NCBI GenBank assembly: GCA_034687125.1
Contig: JAQGBZ010000156.1
Location: 62,001-126,000, forward strand
Source of the DNA: Neelides folsomi
Taxonomy: Eukaryota > Arthropoda > Collembola > Neelipleona > Neelidae
Length of the DNA stretch: 64,000 bases
Direction: 5' to 3'
In this document: positions 1-15,324 of the stretch, one piece after another
How the letters are laid out: the number at the start of each line of letters is the position of its first letter
How positions within the stretch are numbered: the stretch's first letter is position 1
The notes under the pieces: generated by a model
Told to the model about the DNA's origin: nothing
The model's database searches: none
What the model saw: only the letters and a program-made list of their open reading frames with translations
Made by a program: the position numbers and the translations under genes

Positions 1-3000
1 CACTAATTGTACATGCACTGACAATAAAATTTCAATATTTCCATCAATATTTGTTGTACCAAAATTATTAATGAGCCTTAATTGTAAGTGAATGCGTTAA
101 AGAAAGGATTCTTTAAAATGCTCTAGTAAATTAAAACGAATTTCTCAAGAATCACGAAATGTGAACACCTTGATGTGTTCATTATTTATATTTGAGTAAT
201 ATGCAAAATAACAATCTTATTTACTTTTCACTTCTGCATGCATGTGAAGAACAATGACACACTTTTTCTTTTAATGAATTTAATCCAGAAAGAAATAATA
301 TATTTTAATTATGAGAATTCCTTTGCTGTGTTCATATTTAATTATCATCTGACCTGATCATATTTCACCATGAATAGTGTCTATAAGAGCTGAAGGGAGT
401 CTAGTCTACTTGTACTCTACAGTCAACTTGGTTGAGTCATACACGTCAAGTTTAAGTTCTTTGGGCAGCGTCAGCAGGACTTTGTTCGCATTTTAGCATT
501 CATTAATTTCTACTTTTAAATTAAAGAATTTAATTTAACTAACAGGACGAGGTATGCAATAAAATACAAAAGTAGGTTACAAACTTTATTTACAATTCCC
601 TTTCTACGCTAATTTTCTCCAAAGTACGAACGTCTACATACTGACCGAATGCAGTTTTCCCTTATTATATGTAAACGTGTATAGCTGATGAAACACCAAA
701 TGATAGCAATAAAAGTTCATTTCGTTTATTATTATACAATTCAAGAAACACAACATTCTGAAGAATTTGTAATTGGTATTTATAAGATTGAACAATGCAT
801 ATTTCAAATGGCTTGGAATTTAAAATCGACTTTGCTGAAAGTTTATTAACTTGATTGCATGAACTTTGGTGTATGTTTCATCTGTATACATTTCATATAT
901 GAGTGGATGAGTCTACTTTTGACTTGAGCTATAAATTTCTTTTATAGTAGGTAGATTTTGTAGATCAATGATTAATTACAAACGAATCTGGAAACTAGTT
1001 ATAAGAAATACACTAAAAGTAAGCGCATGTCGTGTGGTGGGTTAAATTAAAAAACAGAAATTATACAATTCGTTGAAGACAAGTTTATTAACAAAATTTT
1101 CTTTTTATGCATTGCTCTAAAGTTAAATTATTGGTACACTGAGAAATTAAAAATGTGATTTCATCTTGACGTGAGAATTCCTTTGAGAATTCCGTTTCTT
1201 GAACCATGAAGTTCCTACAATAAAAAAATTTATGCTAATTAGAAAATGCTAATCTAAATACATACGTAAATAAGAGATAGGGAAATTGTGCGTATGTGCT
1301 TGAATTTAGCATTCCGATGTGGACCTTCTTATTTATGTATTTCCCTTTCTTACGATTTGCTAATTAAGTCTGAAATTATGCATAAATAAGTTCAGGACTT
1401 GTCGTTTAAAAGCGCCATTGGTGATAATTAATCAGAACGGTGTAGGAACGGCGTTGAGGAAAAGTAGAACGTGTCAAAGATGAGAAACAATTAGGGTAAA
1501 TCTCATAAATTGCAAGACCCCACACACTCGAGTTTCAATCCTCGCCATTTGCCAAAGCAAAATGCATTGAGAAAATGACTGAAATGAATGGGGCCTTCAT
1601 TTTCAAAATATATTGTTCTTCTTTCAACTCGGGTATTCGCATTTGTCTGCGTCCCTAAATCGTGCTGATAACTTTCGGCCCCTTCATGTGCTCTTCCGCC
1701 GGGCTTGTTCTCTTTTCCTTGGGGAAGAACAAGACTCTCAGCTCAGCATGAATATGATCGTTTGCCTCATTATCCACTTCGCCCTTAGTTCTTTAGATGA
1801 GCTCCTCCGAGAGAGCAAAGAGGAGCAATACTGTTATCCCTAACGATCTCCTTCCCTCCCTTGAATATAAGTATTAAATTAAAAGGGACATAAAAGATAA
1901 TTTAATTAGGTTAGGATAGAGAAACAAAGGTCTCGAGTTTCGGGCTCTTTCTTTTCTGCGTTTTATGATGATAAGTTGGAATTGGATCCACATTTGCCCT
2001 TCTTCGCTCTACCCCTGGATGGAGATGAACAAAGATGCGGGAAATTGAGAATCCAATGGAACGACAATCGTTCAACTCAAGTTTTGATATTTCCTTTTGA
2101 CTATGTGGTTTTTATGCTGGACTTGAATTAAAGACCAAGATTTTGATGGAAACTTTTCACGTCAGGTCTCGTGGAGTTAAAAGGGAATCAATTCTTTTAT
2201 TTGGTTTCATGATCGAGGCAGTTGGGTGATGCGATGGGTGGATAGTGATTGAGAGTTCCCGATTACATCACGGTCTTTTTTATCTCTTCTTTTCCTTGTT
2301 GAGCCTCAGAGAAAGCGGGAGGCAAACAAGGATTTGCTTTTTCTCTCTCAAAGAGATAAAAATTCACCAAAGTGATTGCCATCTAATCCATTCATTTGGT
2401 TTAGAGATCGTGACAGAAATTTTATTTGAAAGAATCAATTCTTTTCTATATTACTTTACAATTGAGTGCTACGGATTGAGATAAAGTTCAGTTGAATTGG
2501 GGTGTAGGCGTAATTAATTTACCATTCCATTCCTTAATTTCACTTCCCAAAGTTCAAGAATCTAATCGAGAATTGTTAAAATAGTTCTATAAGATATTTT
2601 TATTTTAAAATTTAATCAAGGTCTTTAAATTATTAATATAATACAACATCCGCACCTATTCAAAATACTTAAATATGTGGCTATAAAAAATTATACTATT
2701 TACTAAATGTTTTGTATGTTTATGAAATGATCTTTTTATTATTCATAGAATTATTACAACCCTCAGTTCAAGCTTAATTGTATGAGACAAAATAATTTTC
2801 ATTCTTTCTTTCCACATTTTGTCACGTTAGGGCAATTTTGAAGGATAATAATCCTCCATTTCAATTGGGCCTAAATGTGTAAATGAATTCTAGCCCACAT
2901 ATTATGCAGAGCACAAAACATTAAAGCATTGAGAGAATTTGGTCCAATGCGATACTTTGATGAAAATATTCAATGGAATTAAAACTACCAGAGTTTATTG

Positions 3001-6000
3001 TGTAATTTCACATCCTCGAGTCTTCTCTTTCATCTCTTTGTTGAATTGTAAATGCCGCTTAAAATATACAATTTCATTCATTTTGAACGTTCCATTCCTA
3101 TTCACAATATTTATATTAAATGTTTTCCTCCATACATTTATTTGGCACAAGATTAAACATTATTTTGACATTTAATAAAGGAATTCACGCAAGTTTAAGT
3201 AAACGTTTCAGTAAATGTGCATAATGGGATATGGAAATGATCCTTGTCCCCATGTTCTTTCCTCAAATCGCTTCTGCTGGTAGTTTTACATTTTATGTAT
3301 GAACTATGAAACTATGTATTTATTTACATGTATGAAGGATTTTAGGAAACGGAGAATATTGTATCACCAAAACTGCCGAGTTCTTTGACGGTAAAAGCAT
3401 TTGATATTCTCAAGCAACTATTGAGTTTGACCATTTTCCCAAGATCCATACATTATTTTGTGAGGGGTGGGCAAAGAACTCTTTTCCAATGGCTGAATAT
3501 TTGCATCAAATTTTCATGAGTCTCGTCGGTAAAAACTCCGTGTCCGTGAGTTGGACCCATTCTCTTTTTAGTGTTATATGAAGTACATACGTAGACAAGA
3601 ATGGTTATATTTACGTTTGAAAAGCATATATACATATTGGAGACTCACAGAAGGATTTTCTATTTTCCTCGGAGCATTCTTCGAGGGCGGAAAGGAAGTA
3701 ATGCGAGTAATGAAAGTAGGAGACATTGTGTCATATGACATCCGGCGGATCTCAAAGTTTCGAGCTTTCTGCCACTCAATCTTTTACATCTCCATTACAT
3801 CACTCCCCTTTTCTAGCAAACGACTACTACACTTATTTCGTAGCATGGAGGCGGCTAGTGGAGGAATCATCTCTAACAACCAACCACTCATTCTCTTTCT
3901 CCTTTATTACCAAATGATTGCAATTCGAAATGCATTAGAGGTAAAAGATTTGTTTAATTAAGACACTTTTGAATCCCACTCTAACTTACATACATACTAT
4001 TACATAGTACATATACATGTAGTTTACTCCCACTATGCTCCATATTGTAAATTCTCTTACATGCTAATATTTATATTCGGATATTATAGAGTATGGTTTT
4101 GGCATCGTCAATGCGGTTTCGGCAAACTTGTATGTATTGATTGAATTGCAAACAACGAGTTACAGTTTACAAATTGTGAGTGTCCAATTTGTGCATAGTA
4201 CTTTTTGGTTTAGCAATAAATGTCAAAATTCCTTAAATAGAATCAAAAGTTTTGAAATTCTTGCTTATCGCTAGGAAGAACTTGAGCAATCAATAGTGAG
4301 TGTAATATGGGTTAGGTCCCTAAACTGTCAAACTAAACATCTCTTATCAACATTTATATAAATTTATTACACGTCAGACCGGTCTCAATTGGAATGGTCA
4401 ACTTAAAAAGCTGCATTTTATTTTGTTTCTTTTCAAATATCAAAGTAAACGAACTCGAGTTTGTGTACCTTCCAATTCATTGAGGTTGAATGGAGATGGA
4501 AATGAAATAAAGCAAATTCTTATTGACTTGTTTTTAATTTATTTATCTCTTTTTGAAATAATGAGCAAGGTGCTCAAAGATGTCAAATTGTGATATCTTA
4601 ATGGAACATCTATCTAAATAAATTCTATGAGAAATAAATTTTAACAACATTCAAACCAATTTTTGTTTTATAATCCAAAATCTTGTTTTTTCAATTGACA
4701 CAATTATTATACATTCTATGCAATTGACTATTGAATATTATGTTATAAGAAGTTCACATACTCGGCATTATCACTTTGATTCATTAAAATTATAGATATT
4801 GTATGCAAATGCCTACAACGACTTTCAATAATGCGGATACAAAATTCATAATATTCCTACCACTAATACATACTATATAATGTACATATTACAGTACATA
4901 CATGCATACTACATGTACTACGAGTACATTAGTAGTAGTAAGTCGCAATACAACTCACAACATTAAGGAAAGTTTTTATACATTTAATATAATCATCCTT
5001 TTCGATTAGATACTTTAATGTGGCGTTCTTTGAAATCTTTAAATAGAGAAAGATTGAAAATGTATAGGACTTGAAATTATTCATCTAGAAAATGATAGAT
5101 AAGTGGAATCATTCTATACTTTTCATTCTAACAAACTGATGAAAGAAGTTAATTCAAGATGAGTTTCAAAGTACAGAAATAAAATTTTATTTTCGATATT
5201 AAGGAAATATTAATAGGCATCATACTCAAAGGAATAAAGTAAGTACTTAGTGATAGGAATTCTGTATGTATGGTATACCTTATACGGTAGTTATATCTTA
5301 GAACATTTTCTTGGACCTTCTTTTCAAAGAATTTCAATTTTTATTTTGAAGATGACACAAAGAGAAGTGAACTAAAGGAGCTGATTCAGCTCTAGTTATT
5401 TGAACCATTTTGCTTGAATTTAAAACTAACGACTCTAACAATGATTCGACGAGAGCGGTAAAATTTCAACAGTTTCTTCATCATACTTGGAATTCTCCGC
5501 ATGGCGGACGTATACAGCAACCTTTAAAGTCCTGAAATGAATGAACCAATTGTGTAGTGTACGGAATGCCTCTTTGAATCCAATGAGTTTCAGGCCGCAT
5601 ACGTGAGGTGAAGATTCGTAGTTACACGAGTACTTGTTAGAAAATACACAACTTTAGATCAAATGTTTTCTGTATAACTTTCTGATACTTTTTGCAAGCT
5701 TTATTTTGGTAAACCATTCAAACATATGTCGATTAAAAAAGTGTATAAATTAAAAATTAAATAATTTCTTATTGTGTGAATATGCTTTGTAAATATTTGT
5801 ACGCAAATGAAAAAGTTTTGAGAATCTTTGAGTTTGATTAATGATATTTAAAATAAATATAATTGTGGGTTTTCACGATATGCGATATGAATACTCATCG
5901 TCAGCTCAATGTCAGTGAGTGCGATAGAACTTTTTTCATTAGTGTCGGAGTGCTCGAAAGTCTAACCGACAACTTTGTACTTTAGTTCCTCCAAAGAAAA

Positions 6001-9000
6001 TTATTTCTTTGAGATCGTTGACTTGAGTTTAACGAAGAAAGGCAGAATTAAAAGTTTTATTTATGAAAACTCCTTGCGGCAAAATGAGTCGGTGGCAATG
6101 TATCTTAGTTAGTCAAAGTTAACGCGAGAGTCAATTCCTTTCTATGTACCTCTTTCCCACTCCCCATCTTTATAAAATGTTCCTTGAGTTGATGTAATAT
6201 GATTCTCCTATGGTATATCTCTTTCTGGTCCAAAGATTCGTCTTTTAATATCTCGGGGCTCTCATTCCCCAGTTTGCAATCAAGCATTGTTCCTCCTCCT
6301 CACTTCTTCAATTTGATCTAGAGGATGTACACGTCTCACACTCAAGTTTCACAAACTTTCCCCATAATTTGCATTTAGCTCTCTAGTTTTAATACATGGA
6401 GTCCTTGATAAGAAAACTTTTGTCTTTTAGAACCGCGGAATTCCAAAATGGACAATGACATTAAAAATCAGAAACTGTTTTGAACCGATTCTTGGTCGTT
6501 TGTCATAATAGGATGTTTGGTTTATGCGGAGCACAGCAATTTTGGGGTTCAAACCTCGTCAGATTATTATAAATATATGCATAGAAGAATGAGTAATCAG
6601 CAATTATGTATTTCCGCAGCCTTTTACCGTTTTTAGCTTTGAGGGATAAAAAGTTGAGTCAGCTAGTGGAATCTGATTCAAGTCACTCATCATCATTCAT
6701 CATATCATCACATTCTTCACTATCATGAGTATCATTCCCTCCTATGAATATAAAAAGGCTCAAATTATAATCTCAGCTCGTAATGAACCACGTTCTAGGT
6801 AGTTGGCTATAAAGTAAAAGGATCTTCAAAGGCTCTTTGTTGCACCACGTAATGCCCGTAATTTACAAACTTTAAAGCCCAATTCACTCTCGGCTATTAA
6901 TTTTGAAAATTGGAGTGTCTGATATCACAATGGATTAGGTTTGATTCAGTAGCTGGGGGAAATAAATTTCTTTTTTCATCTTCACCTTTAAGCTGGTGGA
7001 ATTAAAATGGTGGAGAAATAAATTGTATTGAAGAGAGAGAGCTAAAACAGAGAGCTCATATTACCAAAACACACGGCAGTTCTAAAGAAAGGATCATGAA
7101 TGCATTAGTTTACCAAACTAACCAATGGTATTAATGTGTTTGCCAAGGGCGTAGATTTCCTTCCAATCTTAATCTTGTGAGGAGGATAATGGGGTGAGAA
7201 TTGATCTGTAGGTCGGATTTAACGAAACGTATGTGCCTCATGGCGTAAAGAGAGATAAATGCGGAGAGGTCATCTTCATCAAGTTCGAAGGGAGTGGGAA
7301 TGCGGATATCGTTACCACTCGCCGAATTTCCGCTCAATTTCTTTCTTTGAACCCAAAAGCACCAGTGGTGGCTGATGATGGTCTCATAGCCAAGAGAACC
7401 CCTGCCCTCGCCATCACAAATCTCCCCAAATGAGAGAATGAAACCACTCGTGCAAGAAAAGTAAGAAAATGAAAAGTTGTGTGTGCCAATGAGATCACCA
7501 ACGCCTTCGTTTCGAACAAAATGATTCACTCCACTAACGATAGCTCCCAGAGATCAAACTTTTACTCTCTCAATGAGAAGGCGGAATTGAAGGAGCGCTC
7601 CCTTTGACAGTTTCATTCTCCACCATTCAATTGCTCAAAGTTTTTCCCTTTTCTTCCTTCTCCATTCTTTTCATTAAGTAAAGCCCTTAGAGTTCGTAAC
7701 TTAATTATTTTCAAAAAATCGTTCTTTGTTTGAGGAATAAGGATGGTGTCTTTCTGTTCCCGACGTACTTTTTTCTTTAGATTTCTAAGCCTCTTTACTT
7801 TTCGGCCCTTTGACATCTCCTATACACACAATTTCGCATATCTTTCGAGTGGAGATTTGATTTTCTTTCCTTTGGTTTCTTTTGAACCATCCAAAGATGC
7901 CAATATATGGAAACTCGTATGTTCTTTGAAGACACAAATCAATTTTGTTTTTCCAAAAACTGATAAAAATAAAACACAAAGCCTTACATTATTTTGAATC
8001 GTCAAATTAATTAAACTTTTTACGCTTTAATATACAAATTGGGGCTTCTGGTATCTGAGTAAAAAAACGTTAAACATGGCTATACCTAGAATTAGATTTT
8101 TTATAAAATATATGCGACCAATTTGCTAATTAAATGTGAAGATAATTATTGTGCAAGACGTTTTAATGGAATTCATAATTATAAATATCTACACAGAAAT
8201 ATCAGATTTTTTTATCATTGAATATCATCGACATTGAAAATGAAGAGCAAGGGCAAGCAACCCTATGAATTTCAATTGGTTGTTGCAGAAAATGCCAGAA
8301 CTCTTGACTGAATATTCGCATGGTGAAAAAGGTGTGGAAGCTCGTTAATAAAATAAGTCTGAGAAGATATTTCCTATGATTGGTGTTTTTCTTAATTACT
8401 TTCTCAGAAGAGGTTGGAAAAGATTACATAAAATGTTCATCAATTCTCTCGTGAATTTGCATTCATATATTCATGATTACTTAATGGAAATCGGCAGTTC
8501 CTCAGCCGTGAGAAGGTTGAGAAGTTGAGAAGACACTTTGAGAAAAAGTGATGAGGAAAGTTTTAAATGCTTTTCTCTTATTTGACTTTAAGCCCGGGCA
8601 TCTATAGTGCATAAGTGATAAGTGACAAGTTTGCCACTGGCGTTCAATAATCCTACAACATAGATATATTCCATATTGTTAGATTAAAATGGGATAGTGT
8701 GTTTATAAAGCTATACCAAAAGTTCAATTGTATGTCAATTAGTTTGATAACTCATAACAAAAGTTTCGAACGTGGCAAAACTTATTTGCACAGTTTAATT
8801 CTGCACAGCATTTATATTATTTTGTGAAAGAGGAAAACAGTTTATAATTTAAATTTAGATGATGTATTTCTAATTGATTTTAGTTAAAAGAGCAAAAATT
8901 ATTTGTGATTCAATATGGAAATTGACTGTCGAATTTGTTTTAATAATCAATTGAAGATTCAATTACTAAAGGTGAAGAAACATTTATTTTTCTAATTCAT

Positions 9001-12000
9001 ATAATGGCGCGGTTAAATTTTATTTTAAAGTTATTATGATTTTATGAGCTTTTCAGTATTTTGCATTTTTATGTCCAATTTAGTTGATAAAATCAAATGT
9101 TAAAAGTTGAAAAAGTTTGAATTACCTTATAAAACCATAAAACTTACATTATATGTAAATAGCATTAGGATAATCGTTTTACTTTCGGTCCTAACAAATT
9201 CATCGTGATTGTGATAATGGATGCGGTATTCGAGCCGGCGTCTGTTTTGGCTGAGTTGCTAAGGGACGAAATTTAATTTTTTGATAAGGTTTTCATACTC
9301 ATAAATCGGCCATTTCATTTATGTATACAGGAGTTTTCATGGCTCAAGCTCGAAGCTTTCGATTATTTGACGAGGAAGGGTGTTCGGGGTTTTTCACGCG
9401 AAAGTATGAGATTACGTGGTGCAAGGTATGAAATGGAATTGGCAGGATTGGAACGGTCAATTGAAGAATGTGGGCCAGGATAACATTGGGAATAAATCTT
9501 GCATGGTCGAACGAAACCGACTGAAGCCCACGAGAATCGAGCGGAATCAAAATCATATGATGTCAAGAGTGCCCAAGACGGGTTTCACTTATATAATCAT
9601 ATCTGGGTATATGAGGAATTCTTCCTTCACACATTCGAACCTCGAACTCGACCCTTTGGAAATTGGGGAGGAGGAACTCATTGAAACCCATGTTTAACGT
9701 TCGTTTCAACCATAACCCATATGCCTCTCAAGCACAAAAGTCCCAAATTTTCGTTAAAAACGGATTTGAGGGACCTGAGATGAATTTTGATTACTGCCTC
9801 TGACATAAATTCTCAAAGGAAAAGGAGTTAAACTCGAAGTCTTGAAATTTGAATTGGATTTCAATCGTACCTTTTCTTCACGGCGCAACCAAGAAGATTT
9901 TTTGTCTGCATATGCTGATACGCATATCATTATGACAAAGACTCAAGGCGTTCCTCTTATATTGTGAACATATTTTTGTGAGATTCCGAGAGATTTCTAC
10001 CTTGTGGGGTTTTTACTATCAAAAATTCAAATGCATGAGAGATGATGAGAACTTTGCCTGCCTCTTTTGCCGTCATAAGAGATGATATGAACAAGCGTGT
10101 GGACAGGTTTTGTGGAACGGTTTTTTCATATTATGTCTTGACCTAACATTAAGTATACACACTGGCCGAATGCGCGAGTTGTACTACTACTATGAGCACA
10201 TGACCCAGAAATTGATCAAAGGGCCGTTGGCAAAATGCCTTGTAGGGAAACAACCCGGAAAACTTATATAAACTCACTTATGCAAGAAAAATGAATAGTT
10301 GAATATTATTGTTTTGGAAAAGAGAATTTATTATTCAATTCAAAATGAGATTTGCGCGAACAACGAAGGAATCTTTACGGCTAAATATACGACCTTTGTT
10401 CATGCTTATAAAATGAGTGTTTGCCAGGACGAAAGGAATTTTTTACTTTCAAGAAATAGTTTTTGGCCTTTGTAAGAAAGCCGATGGTGATAGTAGTGAA
10501 GAGGATGAAACAGATGAGAAGACTCGAGATCGTAAATTTTCCAGTCTCCCACAAACTCATTCTTTTCCTATATGTACCACTCCTCATATTCCCTATCTTT
10601 TTATGTGTATTATCTCGTGATATGGAACTCGGTTCACTACTAACTACGTAGTTATTTCCTAAGAAAATATACTTACTCTCATACTTCTAGACGTATTGAA
10701 ACAAGACAAGTTGTATGAAATTGGAACCTTTCATCACACAGTGCGGTTTATATCATATTGGTTTTGTCAATTTAAGTTTCATCTTAATAAAGCAATATTT
10801 AACTAACCCTTTCAAAAATACGAGGCACTATAAAGTTAAAAAGAACCAGGAACAGGATTTAGCAATTTAGAATTTAAGGTAGTGAGACCACTTTGCATGT
10901 GAATCGGAGCGATGGGCCATGAAACGATATCACCAACGTCGTCGACGCATCTCGATTATGGTTTTAAAAGCATGGCGATGGTGGGAGACCTTATTAGGAA
11001 TGATGGTCGAGTTGATCAACTCACAGACTATTTTCATCATTGAACCATTGATGGGAATTGGAGGGTTTAATGTGACCGTTGTCGGGTTTGAGCAAATCAG
11101 AGCTGTTCGGGCACCACTCCTCTCTCTTATGTCCATTCACTCATTGCCATTATTTTGAACGGATGATAAAATGCGTACATGGAGCTCTTCACCCAAATTA
11201 CTTTCCCATTGTAAGGAGGATAATGAGTTTCAACCTAAATTCCCATCATAATGTATGCATAGCGGTTCGGGATAATGCTGTAACTCAATGGCACTTGAGC
11301 TATTTTAATGAAATAATAAAAGACCCCGTCAGTGCAAATCTTCCTCGCCTCACTGACGATGAAAGGGTGAAGTTCACTTCATTCCCTCTCAAATTTATTT
11401 CTCATTATAGCAGAAAAAATTGAGGTTCTTTTAATTAAAACGAGGAAATGATGAGATCATTGGCTCCACACATAAGACATACTACATAATAGAGATCCTC
11501 CTCGAGTGCTTTTTTACGACCGCGACTGGGTCATCAATGGTTTCTTTTCTCATTGGGAAAGTTCATAGTTGAGATTCCTCAATGGGCAGTTCAATTGCAT
11601 TTTCTTTCTCCAAATAAGAGTCCGTGGGAAGGCCATTGTCCTATATGAGGTCGCGCAAAAATAAAGTGTTGGTGGCTTGGTGGTCTATTGTGAGCTCAGA
11701 TGATGGGAATGGGAAATGTGCAGGAGTGGCATTAAGAGTAGTGGAAACAATAACTTCGATTTGATTGAAGAGGCGAGATGGGATTCATGAGCAGTTGTGA
11801 AGGTATTCAATTCAGGTATATGATGGATGGCTGAGTTTAGATGGAAGACTCAATGGGGTTATTCAACTTGATCTCATTTTATAAACAAATTATCAAACTC
11901 TCTTCTCTCGGTTTACTGAGCCGAAAAATAGAGAGTTGATTCCTCTTCTTCATTTTATACGAATTCCTCACGGGTCCATGGATAGGTGTAATAAGAAATT

Positions 12001-15000
12001 GCAAGATGAAAATAATCGAACCCTCAATGTTGAAGTGAAGAAAAAACTCCGTATTATGAAATTCATATAGAGGTAGAAATTCATATTTGGGATCTATAAA
12101 AGAGAATGGCCAAAGCCGCAGTAGCCAAAAGCTTCCAAGGGAGAGCCTGATAGCATAATACTTATGATCGGGAGATTAGGCTGTCAAAGAGGAAGAAATG
12201 TTTTCCTTCTTAATCGGATTCCACTGTAAAGACAAAAGGTTATTTTCCGGCTCGAGAAGACCGATGATTCTTCTCATATAATATATAATGGATCTCCCTC
12301 AATAGTCTCCCGTCGACTTCTCCGCACTCCTCATGAGTTTCAAATAAAGTTTTAACGTGGTTAGGTCGTATTCATCTCATTCATATTTGGTTTGCTAATC
12401 ATATCTCTTCACCAGCTCTAAAATTTCTCAAATGGCGATGGAATCCCCTCTCATTCATCTCCATCTATTATTCCCATTATTATCGTTATTATAACCCAGC
12501 TATGCGGATGAGTTGATTCTTTTTATATAAATTTATAAATGGCTAAATATTATATCATATTATACCAAATGTGATGCAACAATTTTACATATACCTAGTA
12601 TAATGTAGTCTAAAGCACTTAAATGTCCATGTTACTTGAATCGGAGAAGTTGGGGTTGAGATCAAAATGGAACCGTGGTGAATGAAGAGCTTCCTTACCA
12701 TATTTTATAAAGAATTTCCACAAGTTGACACATTATGGCTTATATCCACTTTATTTCTTTATCACCAAAAATATCTTCATAACCCGACCTAACCACTTTG
12801 GCTTGCATAGAATACTACCACGTGCGTTAAAGTGGATATCCTTCAACTGAGTTTCACACTTCGGCGAAAGAGATTTATACCATAAGGGTGAGAGCGGAGC
12901 AAGAACCAACTCTCACTCATTCAGGTTCAAACGGTGGAGTTCTCGGGAGTCTAAACCTTTAAGGATCCTGGGAAGATTTAATTTGAATGCTGTAGATCCA
13001 TTTACTCCATTTTATTCTCCTAGCCCTGGATAGATAATCCAATCAACTAGGGATTCCCCTTTAAAATATACACTGGATAAACAAATAGGAGCTTTGTAGG
13101 CTTATGAGCGAACTTGAGAGCGTCTTCTTCTTTAAGGAGGATTATTCAAATTGGACTCATTAATTATTTTGCGAAGATTAGTTGAAAAGGAAGCTTTCCT
13201 TTATGACACCACAAGTCTCGTCGAGAGATCAAATATTGAAGAGGGCGGAGATGTTCATAAGAACAATGTGTATGAGGGATATGAATTAACTCTTTGGGCA
13301 AATTAAGGTGGAGAAAGTGAGAGTGGAAGAAAGAAGGAAGGGAAGTGAATTATCTTTGAATGGGAGGGAGGGTCTTTTATAAATAACGATATATCCCACC
13401 TTGGCATATGGAACAATGCCCTACGCACAAGAAGTCGATCTAATAGTCAATAATGCATAATTGATGTTGGAGAAGGAGATGAGGGAAGAAGAGGAACGAG
13501 ATAGTTCTTTCAAGTGATGAGCAATCTCTCTTATATCCTACAAAGAAAAGAGAAAACACTCCCATTCTTTCACTATCTCTCCTGAGACCTAAAATGAGAA
13601 ATGCTGAATGAAGGGAGTGTTTTACTGCAAGTTGTAAGACTTATACGGGATAGTAAGACAAATACCAGAGACCAGAACCTTACGGCTCCCATTGTTCTCC
13701 AAGATCTATTGTTTTAAGAGGAGAATTATTCAGTTGGCGGTGGAATTCTTCTTAACTATGCCACCCTACAATAACTGATACCTTTACTTCAATAACAAGA
13801 AGCTCCTACTTTATTCAACTTACGCACAAAAGCTATGTACCTACTTACCTAGTATGGATACGAACCATGTTCAAAAGGTAAATATTCTGTATATGGTACA
13901 TAGGCACAGAGTCTCTGCGACGCATTACTATTGTAGAAATTTTTGCAATGTGCCAACTAGAAGTAGTGTACATAATATCTATCTCTTTATTATTGTGTAT
14001 TCCCCACATTCTCGCAAGGGGTATTACTCGGGAATTTCATTGAGAGTTGAGACTTGAGTTATTTTATACTCAACACGCCTTGGAGAAAAAAGACGAGAAA
14101 AAGTCATGAGTAAATAAGTACAAGCGACCCTCGGGAGTATTAAATCACATCTTGAGAATGAAGTTTCCTGCCTCCAATCTGTGCGAGGCGGTAACGACTC
14201 AACCGGTATTCCCCTACTACGATTACGTTTCCGCTCACACCACACAACACATTGAAGGACTTTTTGAAATGGTGAACATGTTATAAGTATAACCATTTAT
14301 AATTCTTCAATTAAATTCTTTTCTCTTTAAGAATATTTCTACTTCAAAGCTTAATTCCTTTAGATAAATGAAACAAGGTAAAAATAAAAAAGACAAGAAG
14401 TTTGACAAGGAAAAACTCCTAAGTTTCACCATTCGTTATTGTCCAAAAATTCAGTTTTTATATAAAAAATAAAAACTTCTATATAAGCCTGAACATGCCA
14501 GTATTTTTATTTCAAAGCGAAACTATGAACTAAAGAAAATAATTTGTCATTCTTAATAAAATATCATTTTATTCTTTGAGTTCGTTCTTTCTTAAAGGAT
14601 TATTCGTTTGTTTTCCGTATTTTTTTAAAGTGAAAATACCATTTACTGAAATATACTTATATAAAATATTTTTTAGAAACAATGCTTGTACTGCGTGTGT
14701 CGAGTAAATTTTACTACTACAGTCGTTCATTATTTTTTGCTTCGTAGAACCTTTCATGGCTAATTTTTCATTTATTGTTTGGAGCAAATGATCCTGAAAT
14801 CCGCTACAGCATAAAAGCAGTTAATTTAAATTTCACTCGAAAATGGCTATTTCATTTGACTATTTGACAGTTTTGGAGGATTGAAATTAAATGTTCACTA
14901 ATTTAATAGAGGTAAATAAGCAATTTAAATGCATTGTGTCCTGTTAGCAGCTGAAATTTAGGGTCTTCTAAACGATCAATTTTCTAATCTTCAGCTTCTT

Positions 15001-15324
15001 GTATTTGAATGCATTTATGGGAGTAATAATTGGGTCTCTCGGTTTCTGTGTTCCCTCCACTTAAAGGACTTAAACACAATTCCAAGCTGGAGGTCCAAAC
15101 ATTCGAGTTGATCAATTCCTTCTCTGATGCATGGAGAGTAATGAGAGCAGATGTTACAAACCCCATTGAGAATCAGAAGGAGGAAACTATTAAGACCAAG
15201 TGTCGTAATCCAAATGAGATTTTAGGGAATTTTGGCATAGGAAGTCTATAGATGATTATGATAATAATATTCTACTTTGATGCAATGATTGGATCTTCAT
15301 ATTAAATCCTTTTCTTCTTTACAG
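1..15324. other. Non-coding region, probably upstream intron of ASPP
   Basis: I see no open frame here that looks like a protein family. The short frames (for example near 7.1-7.5, 9.3-9.7 and 10.4-11.4 kb) overlap on both strands and lack conserved motifs. The first ASPP exon I recognise starts at 15325 in codon phase 0 and encodes the middle of the family's N-terminal region, so an upstream coding exon must exist. This stretch is most simply an intron, perhaps also holding distal promoter or enhancer DNA. It contains simple AT-rich and TACATA-type stretches (about 3990-4020 and 4855-4930). I found no tRNA, rRNA or mobile-element gene in it. Confidence 0.5.

Noticed and set aside
7131-7529. 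Overlapping open frames on both strands
   Set aside because: Three mutually overlapping frames, no recognisable domain, and no splice-consistent partners; typical of chance openness.
9344-9697. 93-residue plus-strand frame and two antisense frames
   Set aside because: No family resemblance. The peptide has no domain pattern, and frames in both directions point to composition, not coding.
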